In this document: positions 23,903 to 35,046 of the stretch, one piece after another
Layout: each line of letters starts with the position of its first letter
Position numbering within the stretch: the first letter of the stretch is position 1
DNA from: Falciphora oryzae
Taxonomy: Eukaryota; Ascomycota; Sordariomycetes; Magnaporthales; Magnaporthaceae
NCBI GenBank assembly: GCA_000733355.1
Contig: JNVV01000003.1
Span: 1,202,425-1,266,424, forward strand
Direction of reading: 5' to 3'
DNA length: 64,000 bases
Notes under the pieces: model-generated
The model's input: the letters and a program-made list of their open reading frames with translations, nothing else
Database searches by the model: none
Told to the model about the DNA's origin: nothing
Program-made: the position numbers and the translations under genes

Positions 23903-24866
23903 ATGCTCGCCAAGGCCCTCCTCCTCGCCCTTGCGGCCTCTCCCCTCGTCGCCGCCCACGGCAAGCCGGTCGTCATCAAGGGCGACCTCGGCGGCAACGG
24001 CACGGCACTTGGGAATCAAGGAGGTATCATCCCCGGCGAGGGGCCCAACCGCAAGACGGAGCCCGACACGACCGTGTTCAAGAAAGTCAATGGCAAGGTC
24101 GTCTTCCAGTCCAACGGCCTGGGCCGCACCAACGGCAAGGGCCAGAACAAGCTCGCCATGATCAAGTCCGCCATGGCCCTGTCCGGCAGCACCCTGCCCC
24201 AGGTCTCGTCCACCGGCGGCTCCATCGAGGGGACCTATCATATTGTTACCGACGATGTTTGTAGCTTCTTGTCTCGGCCGAGCCCGGCCGTATACCTACC
24301 TAGTTTTTGATGCGAAGCACCTCTGCTAACAACAGCCTCCCCACCATCAGGGCGCCGGACCCATCCAGGCCTGCATCGACCCGAGCGCGACGGGCAACTT
24401 TGAGAACTGCACCATGCTCCCCGTCGTGACGCAGGTGCCCGGCAACGGCGGCCGCATCAAGGCGCCCAAGAAGAACGGCAAGCGCGACGGCCTCGCCGCC
24501 GAGCTGTGGGACCGCGCCCTCGAGGCCCTGCACGAGCGCGGCCTCATCAAGCGCGCCGCCAAGAACGTGAACCAGGACTTCCCCATGAAGTTCTCGGTCC
24601 CGGCCGGCACGACGTGCCAGGGCACAATCGGGGGCATGAACAACGTCTGTCTCGTCAAGATCGCAAACCCCAACAGGGCGGGGCCCTTTGGCGGCGTCAT
24701 GCCCATCCAGATCCCGCCCAGCGGAACCGCCCCGGCGACCGGCGGCAACGCCACCGCCCCCGCGGCCCCGGCGACGAGCACCCCCGCTAAGAAGGCGGCG
24801 GCAAAGGCTGCTGCCAAGGCTGCTTCCAAGGGCAACGGCCGCCGCGGCGTCGAGTTCACGGCCTAG
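23903..24866 (+). CDS. Egh16/GAS-like secreted protein (appressorium-associated family)
   Basis: Secreted protein of the Egh16H/GAS1/MAS family, whose members in plant and insect pathogens are expressed during appressorium formation; the biochemical activity is not established. Exons 23903-24256 and 24351-24866 join in phase (intron GTTTGT...TCAG) to 289 residues. A signal peptide (MLAKALLLALAASPLVAA) would leave His19 as first mature residue. Family motifs are GDLGGNGTALG, TEPDTTVFKK, the intron-spanning GTYHIVTDDGAGP, VNQDFPMKFSVPAGTTC and NPNRAGPFGGVMPIQIP. Beyond the family core is a tail of about 50 residues, first Pro/Thr/Ala-rich and then Lys/Ala-rich (PAKKAAAKAAAKAASK) ending RRGVEFTA. 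A dibasic KR near residue 195 could be a processing site. Family assignment is firm; role in host interaction is inferred. Confidence 0.9.
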
Positions 24867-25592
24867 ATCGCTCCTCCCTGACGCCCATATTGGGCCTCCC
24901 TTTCCTCCTTTGACCACGGGCTGGCGAGGAGGCTTGGCGGGTGGTGTGGTGATTCCCGCGCAGGACTGGGATGGAGAGATGGAAGGAGAGACGGTATGTG
25001 AAAAATGCCGGGTGAGGATGCTGCTGGTTCACCGGTTATGTGGATGCTTCAATTGTATATAGTCGATACCCGATCCCTTGAATGAAGATATGAAATAGCC
25101 GTGCATTCATCTTGCTCCTGAGATCCGGAAACGATCAGTCGTAGACAGACCACACGTCGTGGCCGTGAAGCCGACAAAGAGACAACCTAAAGCCCGATTG
25201 ATATACCACAATCTTCATGCCTTAGACCATGTGTGTCGCTACCTGGTTGCGAACAAAATTAAGAGTTTATGTGCCGTAAAGGCGACCACGGTCTCGAGGG
25301 GCTCTACTACACCGACAGGTGCCGGATACAAGCTACATCGGCAGGAGACGCTCTAGGACGGGGTTAGTCCCTTAGACCTGAAGGCGCCCGTTATATACAG
25401 CAGTATTCAGCAGTATGTAATTTGCGACCTCGGTGAAGAGGTGCGAAGGATATACATGAACCCCGATCCTCCTATTCGGAGGGCCGACATGGTCTCCTCA
25501 ACGCCCAACAGCTATGACCCAGATGTCAGGCGCTGGGCAGCAAAAGCCGGGGACTGGAAGCGCCACCGGACCACCCGACCCCGGGACGATTC
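24867..25592. other. Intergenic, Egh16-like to xylanase (convergent)
   Basis: 3' flanks of two convergent genes. No gene or element recognised. Confidence 0.55.
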
Positions 25593-27051
25593 TCAAATGC
25601 ACTGGTAGTACCAGTCGTTGATCCTTGTGCAGGTCCACGGGCTGACACAGACGGTGCCGCCGGTCCAGCCGTTCCCGCCGCACTGGTCCCACCGGTTCTG
25701 CGTCCCGCCCGAGGGAGGTTGCGTCGGTGTCGGCTGGGGCGGCTGCGTGGTCGGGCCCGGGCCGCTGGTGGTCGGCTGGGGGTTGGGCCCGCCGCCCGTG
25801 GCCGCGGCGGCGAGCAGGCTCGAGACCGAGGTCCAGGCGGGCTTGCGGTTAAAGTTGGAGTCGTACAGCAGGGCGTCGCCGGTTCCGGGGAACGTTCCGG
25901 GGATCCATCTGTTTTTGATCGAGAGGTTAGACTGAAGAATGGGACGGCTAAACGAGGTATCCAAAAGACTTACGAGTACTTGTCTGTAAAGCCCCAGATG
26001 GTAATCCCAACGCAGCCCTGGACGTCGAGGCACGAACCGACGACGTTTGCGTAGTCGTTGCCCTGGCGCTGGAGGGCCGCGGTCGACGCGGGCAGGCTTT
26101 CGTGGCGGATGTCAAGCTCCGTGTATGCGACCTCGACGTTCATCGAGGTAAAACGGCGCAGGACCGTGGCCAGGTTAGCCCGGCTTGGCGTCGTGCCGAC
26201 GATCAGGTGGCCCTGGAAGCCGACGCCATCGATGGGCGCGCCGGCCTGCTGGATGATCTGCACGGCCTGGACGACGCGGTTCGTCTTGGCGCCGTTGTAC
26301 TCGAGGTTGTAGTCGTTGTAGTAACTGCATGGGAAACACGGGACAGGACCGTCAGTATTTGTTTGTACCAGGCACGGACGGGCAAAGGAGTCAAACACTT
26401 ACAGCTTGGTGCTCGGGTCAGCAGCCCTCGCGATCCGAAAGGACAGTGGAAGGAAGTCGGTCCCAAAAACTCTGTAGAAGACGCTGTTGCGCCACTCCCC
26501 ATTGTCGTCCACCGCCTCGTTGACGACGTCCCATGCATAGCAGTTGCCCTTGTAGTGACCTATCACGTTGTTGATGTGCGTCTCGATGACGGACTGCAGA
26601 GACTGCCGATTCCAGGAGCCGGAGGCCACTGTCGTGTTTGCTGTCAATGCTTGCTCACCACTCCGAAGACTCTTTTACTCATTCACCGTAGTCGTGGCAC
26701 TAGATACTCACCCCAGTTGGGCAGCTGGCTGTGCCAGACCAGCGTGTGGCAGCGGAGGATCTGGCCGTTCTGGGCAGCCAGGTTGGCCGAAACGTCTCCC
26801 GAGGCGTAGTTGAATTGGCCCCTGGTTCCCTGGATCGCATCCCATTTCATCCCGTTCTCCGGTACCAGCTGTCCGATCTCGGCCTTGTTGTTGACGATGT
26901 TCATGTAGGCCTGGTCTCGGCCGACAGTGCCCTCTCCCACGGCGGTACCGAAGTACATCAGACCCGCATTCTGGGCTAACGTGTTCAGCTGGCCCGAGAC
27001 CGTGGGAGCCAGAACGCCCAAGGCGGCGACTAGGGCAGCGTTGGCGTGCAT
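25593..27051 (-). CDS. Secreted GH10 endo-1,4-beta-xylanase with C-terminal CBM1
   Basis: Cleaves internal beta-1,4 bonds of xylan in plant cell walls. Exons 27051-26712, 26640-26403, 26324-25974 and 25908-25593 join in phase to 414 residues. Signal peptide is [22 protein letters not shown]10 landmarks are [38 protein letters not shown], the acid/base in WDVVNEA (Glu155) and the nucleophile in YTELDIRHE (Glu262), ending with [19 protein letters not shown] Pro/Thr/Gly linker ([19 protein letters not shown]) leads to a complete CBM1 at residues 379-414 ([11 protein letters not shown]...WYYQCI) with its cysteines and aromatic face. All four splice joins fall inside conserved motifs and restore them, so the model is well supported. 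Expression is likely inducible, but I saw no regulator site clear enough to call. Confidence 0.95.
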
Positions 27052-30000
27052 GGTGGGCGCTTCTGTTCTTGACGCGGGCTGCCGCGTGGTTGCAGTTTTG
27101 GGCTTGCGCCGCTGGCTCAGCTTCTTTGGGGCGCGGGATCCTATCGGGTTCCTAGCCTTGGCGGCGAGAATGGGGATGCACGAAGCACATGGCGGAGCGT
27201 CTTCTGCTTTTATATCCTGTGAGACGACCAGGCTGTACGGGGAAAACCTGGAGATGGTGCCATCCATGGCATGCTGCCAAGCGGCCCGCAGCCCAGTCGG
27301 ACACAGGATTCTCCGACCCCAACTCAAGTATCTCCGTCATCGTGGCGGGCACGCCCATGACGCTCGATATCCATCCTGCCACTCAGCATCACCACTCGCG
27401 CGCGTCCGGGCCGACGTCAGTATCTCCTGGGGACGCCACATCCCGGTACCAGCTCTGTGAAGGCCGAGGCTTGGCTAGCGCGGTCGCTCGGAGGGAGCAG
27501 CTGCGGTACAAGAAGAGGTTGAAAAAGAAGCGTGCGCGTACTGCTCAGGTGGAGAATAGATATATTTGGAACTAGCATCTGCCTTGCCCGGCGAGCTTCA
27601 CGGGTGGTATGTTGGGGAAATGGGGATGCTGGGCGCGTGGCGGCCAACGCCCCTCACCTGCCGACTTGGCCCTCCTCGTCCGCGCCGGGATTTCCACCAA
27701 TGTGCCCCCGCCGCTTCTCCAAATCTCTTAGGGTCGCGCGACTAGCGAAAAAGCTCGGCCGGGCTCCCAGGGAGAGTCTTGAAATTGCGCGCCCAGCCGG
27801 AGGGCTCCCCCGATCGCTGCGTCTCGACGGCCGGAAAGAGCAGGGCGGAAGGTATCCCGCCGAGATTGCTTCTCTAAGAGGCGAAGGGGTTAGAGAAACC
27901 TTGCAAGCGCTGCTGGAGGTCGGAGTTGAGCGGGCTCGGCCGTCAGCCTCTACGTGGAAAACAAATAACCTGAGTTCGGACGACGACCTCGGCTAGTCGG
28001 GGAGTGAGCCTGTCGGGCGTGTTGACGATATTGTGGGTGGTAATATGACCCAGTGCTGGTGGGTGCCCGTGGTTTCGACCGTGACGATGTGCTGCAGTGG
28101 ACAGCCATGATGCCGTCGATTGACGCCGCAGGCACGGGCCTCAACCAACCTGGTGCAGGGGTTTCTCCCGTCGTGGGTCCTTCAGTCAGTCTCCAGATGG
28201 CACTGGCACATGCCTCATGTTCGTCGCGTCTGATCCCGCGGTCGCTACCCGCAGCCCACTTCTCGGGCACCCGCACTATCAAGACCCATCCATTGACTCA
28301 ATGATAGCACGTGACGTGCTTGTGGCGAAGGCGGCGTCCCGAGACGTTGTCGGCGTACCCGAAACCGTGGAACGAGACAATCAATGTGCAACGCGGGCAG
28401 TCCAAATCCCAAGTGAGACTCTCAGCCTCAGCCACGCGAACATGGCAAAAATGACAAAAAGCGCGAAGCCGGCCGCTTGGGTCGGGAGCCGACATGGAGG
28501 TCCATGTGGGCTGGGCTGGAGAGCATCTTGTGCTGTCGCGCACAAAGTGATCGTCGACCCCGAACCACCCAACTGGCGGCAGACAAGCAACTGTCACCAG
28601 ATCGGATAATCGGCTTCGTGCGAGGCGTGCTTGGACCGCAAACAGGCAACTAGTTTCGACGCGCAGCTGCCACGTTTGGACTGAACCCTGCCGCCTTCAT
28701 GTGATGTGTGACCCAGGGGGGTGGTGAACCCCTGGCCCCAGCTGCCCCTGGACGCCATGCTACGGTGCTCGAGTCAAGGGGGTCCCGCGTCCAAGAACCA
28801 ATTTCTCTTTCCAAGAATTCCAATTGACTTCCATGGCTTGCACGACTTGCGGCATGCCCGCCTTGTCGAACGCAGAGCCGCGCTTAGCGATTCCCTCCTT
28901 TGCTGGCAACTGGCTACCTTCGGCCCCTGGTCGTGGCGTGCGTGACTTGTCTCGGCGTGAAGCCCTCACGTCCCAAGAAGAAGAAAAGAAAAAAAAAAAA
29001 AAAAAAAAAAAAAAAAGGAAACAAGCGCAAGCGCGCACGAGCAGCCTTTGCGAAGCTCCTGTGAGCGCATCCCGGAGAGCGCGCGAGGCGTGGAACCCGT
29101 TGTCTTCAAAGATAACTGGCGTTTATATAGGTGTCTGATGGCCTCGTCGGAGGTCCGCGGCATCGCGCGCAATGAACAACAAAGGAGGACATCACGCCAA
29201 CAATTACGTAGCGCATTGTATGCGTGTGATTGACATCTTTCGCTGCGCACGGACATATTGGAACACGAAGGATTCTGAGCAAGGGCGCTTGCCAGAAAGA
29301 GAAGGTGGTTTTCATGGACTGCCAGTATACGAGCACACACCTGTCAACCCACCCAACTCTATCTCGCCCGGTATGCACGTCAACCCACGTCAACTTAGAC
29401 CGCCCGGTGAAGATCGAGCAGCCCCGAGCGCTCGAAAGAGCCGCGGCTTGCGTAAGGTGCAAGCAGGCCGAGCGGGTTGGCGAGTGAACAGATAGCAGGG
29501 TCGCGTCGCGTTGGGTAAGAGAAAAAAGAAAAGCTGGAACGAGTCTGCACATGTGGAACATGACGCTGACTCGCCCTGCCGGGGAGGAGGTCCATTGACG
29601 CCCGGTCTGCAGGGTTCTCCTAGCGGCAGTTGAAGGGCAGGGGCAGGCGAGTGAAGATCAAGGGGCCATAACCTGGATTGCGATGGCAGATCTAACGGGC
29701 TCGACTCCCGCTTTGGGGAAGCCCAGGCGCCCCACAGCTTCACCCTCTGTCTCTTATCTTTTTTAGTCTCTTCTTGCAATACGCTGGCCAGGCTCTCCCG
29801 GCCAGATGCTGATACAAAGCGGCGGGAGCTGACAAAGTTGTCAATCGCCCACACTCGCAGCCGCTGGCGAAAACCCGTTACGCTTCTATATTAAATGAAT
29901 CATGCACCTTTATCCCCGTTATGCTTATCTCGAGCTCGTTGATCCGGATCAGTCTGCTCGAAAGAGGTCGACGTCCGCGATGATTGATTAGCATCCGCGC

Positions 30001-30965
30001 GCGGGCCGCTGCCAAAGCCTATCTACCCCTCTTTATCGCAGTCGTATTCCCCATGAGGGTAAAAATGTCCGAGTGCACTGACGTCTGCTCGCACTTGTCG
30101 GCTTTTTGATTGCTTTCTACCTCCATCTCCCGGGTTGGTGACACGCTCCCTACCCTCTTCCCCTCACCAGCGCCGTCGCCGCCCTTCGGCATAAGTGGCA
30201 CATCTCCATGGTGAAAGCACGCCGGCAAAACGTGTCTAGACGGATATAGATTCTATGCTGCCTTGTTTCGCCAGACCAGTTGTTGTTTCTTGTCTTAGTA
30301 TTATTAGGAGCGCGGCGTGCGTGTCTGACACTTGCGCGGCGATTAACTGTTCGAGTAAGCATTAAAAAGCCGCCTGCCTGCATGGAACTCGATGCAGAAC
30401 GCCCCCAATGCATTTCAAATATCCTCGGACGGTTAAGGGGTCCTCCATGGTTAGGCGAGGTGCCACGCCATTCGAGTACCCACGTGCTTCGTTCCAAGAC
30501 CCATCGATTTGGACACTCGGACGGCACGCACCCATCCGACCCAGGGAGGACATGGTCTCGCAACAGGGTTCATTACTCGCTCAACCCCGAGCCGCCTCGC
30601 GCTTACACCGGCCATGTGTGCGTGTGCCCTCCCAAGCAGGTTTTACCTGGCGCGAGAGGGGCTCTTAAAGTACGTAGACGCCGCAGAGCCTGGGATGGTG
30701 CGGGTTCCGATGTGTCCGGCAGTCTGTATCTTAAAAGAACAACCGGGGGACCGAGATATCGAAACGCGCGCCCGCTCCTCTTCCCCGATGTCTCGGTCGA
30801 CATGAGCCCTCGATAGCGAATAGCCTCAGAGACGTCGACTGTCCTGCGTGGTGTGGTGCCGCCAACACTCTGCGCCCGTCCGGATGGTCCGATATCAAGG
30901 GGCGCCCAGCTTCTGAGAAAAACCCCCGACCTGCCCGACGACGACCGCTAAGCTCACCGCCCACT
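27052..30965. other. Long intergenic region, xylanase to Pth11-like gene
   Basis: About 3.9 kb between divergent genes. Contains an A-run of about 28 at 28989-29016. Open frames are short, overlapping on both strands and without motifs. I could not identify a gene or transposon here; a short or poorly conserved gene could be missed. Confidence 0.45.
27207..27216 (-). promoter_or_regulatory. TATA-like element of the xylanase gene
   Basis: On the minus strand this reads gatataaaag, about 155 bp upstream of the xylanase ATG, a normal promoter spacing. Confidence 0.55.
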
Positions 30966-32656
30966 ATGGAGTACGACCGTTCCAAGAACCCCGAGCTCTT
31001 CTCGCCGGAATCGAGAAAGGGCGATATAATTGCCGTCAACGTCACTCTGCTCTCGTTTGCGACCCTAATCGTCGCTCTGCGCTTCTACACGCGCACTGCG
31101 GTCCTCCACACCGTCGGGCTGGACGACTGGCTCGTCCTCCTGTCTCTATTGCTTTTTGCCGCCTTGGTTGGCAACGAGTTTGTCCGTACGTGCGGCACTC
31201 ACGGGAGGGCTGTCTATTGGTTATCTTCTTTTGGCTGGTCTCGTGCTGACTAGGCCTCACTTGCAGTGGAAAGCAAAGGCCTCGGCCATCACATTGGGAC
31301 TCTCCCGCAACCTGATGGCTTCAAGGAGTATTTGAGGGTTCGTCCATGACCCAGCTGATCCAAACCACATACTCCTTGGGCCACCCACTAATCCCGAGCG
31401 CTGCTAGGCCTTCTTCGTCAGCATCCAACTCTACAATGCTGCCATTGCTGCTGTCAAATTCACCTTCCTCGCCCAGTACTACCGGATCATGACGGTCAAA
31501 AAGATGAGGACGGCCGTCCTCATCGTGACCGCAATCGTGGGCGCCTGGTCCATGTCGCAGATGATTATGAGCCTGCTCACCTGCACTCCCGTCTCTGGAT
31601 TCTGGGACCCGACCCCGGACACCGTCTGCCTCCCTGAGCTGGCAACGTGTAAGTCAAACCATATTTGGCCTGGCCAAACTGCGACTTTTTATCCTGACGT
31701 GATATATAGGGTACGCCAATGCCATCGGCAACATCATTGCGGATATCATGATCATCGTGCTGCCTCTGCCCATGATCAAAAACCTGAAGTTGCCTCGCAC
31801 GCAAAAGCTGGTGTTGGCGGGAATCTTCTGTCTCGGATTCTTGTAAGCAAGACTCCCTTTGATGTCGAGACCGGGTTTGATTATTTATGCTAACCACCCC
31901 CGTCTGGTCATTTAGCACATGTGGTATCAGCGCGAGCCGCATTCGGTTCCTTGGCACGCCCGTCGACACCACCTGGGACAACCTGGACGCCGAGGTATGT
32001 GGGAGAAAAGAAAACGCCGAAAAGAAAACCCTCCTGGAGTATGTCACTAACGTGTCTTTGCCACCCAGTTCTGGTCGCTCGCCGAAATCTGCAGCGGCAT
32101 CGTGTGCGCCGTGCTGCCCACCCTGCGGCCCCTGGCCGGCCGGTGCTTCCCCAAGTACTTTGGGTCCCGCAGCAACCGCTCCTACTTCCTCAGCCGGCAG
32201 ACCGGGGCGACCTGGCAGCAGAAGGAGTTCGGCGGGGCCAACGGAGGAGGCGGCCAGAAGTCGCAGACGGCGCGCATGTCGCGCAGGGTGGCGGCCGCCG
32301 GGCAGGACGACGAGGAGATGATGCGGCCGTACACAAAGGACAACAAGTCGGAGCAGAGCAGCACGTACGAGGCTCAGGACGACGAGTTCGTCGAGATGCA
32401 CGGGATCCCCGTGCCCATCCAGTCGCCCGCGTACCCGGACACCATTTACAGCAGAACCACAAAGGTCGTGGGCGGACCGGGGCAGGTGGCGGCGGGCGGT
32501 AGTGGTGGTGGTGGTAGTGGTATTGATGGTGGACGTACTCCTTCTACTATGCTCAAGGCGCCGCCGCGCAAGAGCTTATCCGGCGCGACGGGCACGCCGC
32601 TGCAGATTGCAGTGAGGCGGGACATCGTCGTGGAGGAGCACCCTAGACCGATATGA
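30966..32656 (+). CDS. Pth11-like rhodopsin-domain integral membrane protein
   Basis: Seven-helix fungal membrane protein of the rhodopsin-domain class that includes Pth11-like receptors. Six exons (30966-31185, 31267-31337, 31408-31648, 31710-31842, 31916-31994, 32069-32656) join in phase to 443 residues. Family landmarks are NVTLLSFATLIVALRFYTR, GLDDWLVLLSLLLFAAL, a short loop ESKGLGHHIGTL, FTFLAQYYRI, the CTPVSGFWDP loop, IADIMIIVLPLPMIKNLKLP, QKLVLAGIFCLGFFTCGIS and WSLAEICSGIVCAVLPTLRP. The C-terminal tail of about 160 residues is cytosolic-looking and hydrophilic, with a Gly-rich stretch (AAGGSGGGGSGIDGG). No CFEM domain precedes the first helix. Ligand and signalling partner cannot be deduced. 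Confidence 0.9.
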
Positions 32657-33187
32657 TTTTTAATCGAACTTTGGAATTACTCCCATACAAGCCGTATCCG
32701 TCCATATTGTGACTATCGACTGAAAAATTAGCTTTCTTATGTCTGGCCACGTTGTTGCCATGCAAAACATTCAAGAGATTGTGGGGAGGCCGCTGTTGCA
32801 AGAAGTTGGCGGATAAGCTCCAATCCGCCAGCTTTCTTTGTTAGTGGCTCTTGTATACTGTTGTTTTCTTTGGCAGGGCATCAATGGCCTCGAGGGCCAC
32901 CTGAACCAAGTAAAGTCTATCAAGGACAGTAACATGGGAATTTTCCCCGCCCTTGAAGTCACTCCGTTACAATCATCTGTCTTCTCACTCCGTCCTCGCC
33001 CAGACCAAGGGTCCCCACTTTATATAACTCCCCTCAACTCCCAAGCTCCTCCTCCCACACGCCAATCAACATCGACAACCAGCCAGAAAAAAATATCAAT
33101 CTTTTCTCCATCAACCATCAGCCTGACTTTCTCGTAACAACTCATCGCACCGTCATCTTCCTCAAAGCACCCCGACTTCTCGCAGCC
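32657..33187. other. Intergenic with promoter of the next membrane-protein gene
   Basis: Contains the element tttatataac at 33019-33028, about 160 bp before the next ATG, and a CT/CA-rich leader. Nothing else recognised. Confidence 0.5.
33019..33028 (+). promoter_or_regulatory. TATA-like element
   Basis: The sequence tttatataac lies about 160 bp upstream of the ATG at 33188. The promoter therefore looks intact although the gene carries a premature stop. Confidence 0.5.
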
Positions 33188-34499
33188 ATGTTGGGTTTTC
33201 TCCTGGACGTCGTCGTCTTCCTCCTCTACGCGTTTTACCTTGCCACCACGGAGGCCACCACCACCTCCATCGTCCTCGGCGCTGCCTACGACGGCAGTCA
33301 GACCTCCCTCTTCGCCCCGGCCGAGCCGCTGCTCATGCTGGTCGTCTGCTCGTCCCACGCCTTCCTCCTCGCCTTCCTCGCGGGTGCGACCTAGGCCAAG
33401 ATCCGTTTCATGAATGGGCCGCTCGGCTGGCTGAACGATGCTGTCCTCTTGGCTGTCCTGGTTCGTGCTTTCATGTCCCAGACCTTTGGGCTTGGATCAG
33501 AAAGGGGTTTCAAAGTGTGCTAATCGAAATATCTCTTCGCAGGTCTGTGCCGCAACCCAGATCGCCTTGATCTGGTCCGTGGCGATACGGGAAGCGGGAT
33601 ATCAACCGGACCAGAGATCTCCTTCCCATCTCCTGAGCGTATGCAAGCTTCGGCACAGATCACAGTGGTTAAATACATCTCTCTTTGAGTCGCAAGCTAA
33701 TGAAGCCTTTGTAGAACCTGAACTCGAGCTGCTCTTGGCACACCGTGGCCATGTTCCTCACCAAGACGTCGGTCGCCTGCACTGTCCAGCGCTATCCTCT
33801 CAGGAGGCGGCACTGGAGCGAGGCAGCTATTGCCATGCCCAAGTGTGGAATATACGCGCTCATGTGCTTGTTCCTCATGACGTATCGGTGCGAGAAGAAG
33901 GCTGCTCCGCCCTCTCTTCTGGTAACCTGCCCCGGCCAGGTAGGTTCCAACTCCAAAGAGAGACTTGCCTTTTGGGTCAAGATTAGTTTGTGCTAACCCA
34001 AGTGGCCCGTCCTCTTTGATTTCACTACAGCAAGGGCGTCGGCTTCTGGTAATGATGTGGAATGTTCTTACCGAGATGAGCCTTTTCAACGCCATCGAGC
34101 CAATGAGAAAGGAACTCAACTTGATCAGGACGAGGTCGATAGTTGGCTACGCATCCTTTACACGAGTCTTGTGAGTTGGCACCTGTCGTTTCTCTCAACC
34201 CAATATCTTGCTGTCCCAGTGCAGGCCAGCCAGCTAACTTCATGCCTCCCAACCCATGTAACAGGGTCGCCGGACTTGCCATCCTTCGCTTTTACTGCCT
34301 CGCGATCCACGCTCGTTACGGAGCCTCCTCTCCGACCAGCGCCGCAGCTATGATTTGTGCTCAAGTCGAGCCGTTCCTGGCTGTTCTGAGCGCCGTCACG
34401 ATATCGCTGGTTGTTTTCCCATCCGATAACTTGAACTTGGCTCTCTGGTGGAAAAACAGAGTCCGCCGTGATTATTACCGGCGCCACCACACCGACTAG
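33188..34499 (+). pseudogene. Polytopic membrane protein of unknown function with one in-frame TAG
   Basis: Five exons (33188-33460, 33543-33638, 33715-33939, 34031-34170, 34265-34499) join in phase into 322 codons ending in TAG, with a single internal TAG at 33392-33394 (codon 69). All introns have GT/AG ends. Translated through the TAG it is a continuous multi-helix protein: FLLDVVVFLLYAFYLATTE, PLLMLVVCSSHAFLLAFLAG, LNDAVLLAVLVCAATQIALI, TVAMFLTKTSVACTV, CGIYALMCLFLMTY, LLVMMWNVLTEMSLF, VLVAGLAILRFYCLAIHA and LAVLSAVTISLVVFPS. This layout resembles fungal integral membrane proteins of the rhodopsin/Pth11 kind, but I do not recognise the family. Without the TAG the codon would be one base from CAG. 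Introns that could remove it (33341-33394 or 33344-33394) have poor donors and delete a helix. A nonsense pseudogene, a strain polymorphism and a base error are all possible. Confidence 0.7.
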
Positions 34500-34736
34500 C
34501 ATCAATGTAGTTGAAGCTGGCAAGGCCCACCGAGGATAGGCCATGGAAGAAAGACTTGTTCTCACTTTAGCTTTATCAAGCTTCAAGAGTAACGATGGCC
34601 GGTGGACCAGCCAAGAAGAGAGAGAGAGTATGGGTTCCCCTGATTTCAAGGGAAGAATTCTGTCCGTTAAAAGTCAAAGAATCATATTTAATCCAAGTAC
34701 TTCCACTTCCTCTACGAACTCTACAGACCTTTGATG
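34500..34736. other. 3' flank of the membrane-protein gene
   Basis: No coding signal; the target site of the second solo LTR (cttgt) is at its right end. Confidence 0.4.
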
Positions 34737-34741
34737 CTTGT

Positions 34742-35041
34742 TGTTGGATTGCACTGGCCTGTGCAGGCAATCGGCAGAGCCTAGAAAAAGCCGGATCCTC
34801 CGGTCCCGTGATCTCTGATCACGGGATCCGAGGACCCGCAAGCCCGCGGAGGCTGGGAGCAGGAGAAGGGCCCTTTGATGATCTGGATCGTGTATATATA
34901 GCCTCCCTTCTGCTCCCTCTCTGGCAGATAGATTCCTTTCCTCTTCGTGCACAATAGATTATGATTCCTCTGATATAAGGGATCATTGTTCGCCTCTTTT
35001 GGAGATCTCCGAGCCCACAGGAGTACATACTCCTACCAACA
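34742..35041 (-). mobile_element. Solo LTR with 5-bp target-site duplication (LTR family A, copy 2, inverted)
   Basis: Read on the minus strand this 300-bp element starts TGTTGGTAGGAGTATG and ends CAATCCAACA; its ends are the perfect inverted repeat TGTTGG/CCAACA. It is flanked by the identical 5-mer cttgt at 34737-34741 and 35042-35046. The terminal 45 bases, including GGCTCGGAGATCTCC, match copy 1 at 18782-19015; the interiors differ in length and sequence. It contains the hairpin-forming inverted repeat CCCGTGATC (34805-34813) and GATCACGGG (34817-34825), and a TATATATA stretch near 34892 that may be the LTR promoter. No internal domain is present. Confidence 0.9.
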
Positions 35042-35046
35042 CTTGT

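Noticed and set aside
28989..29016. Poly-A run as a trace of a LINE or processed retrocopy
   Set aside because: No coding or element sequence precedes it and no target-site duplication is visible; similar runs occur at 2821, 43608 and 63892 as simple repeats.
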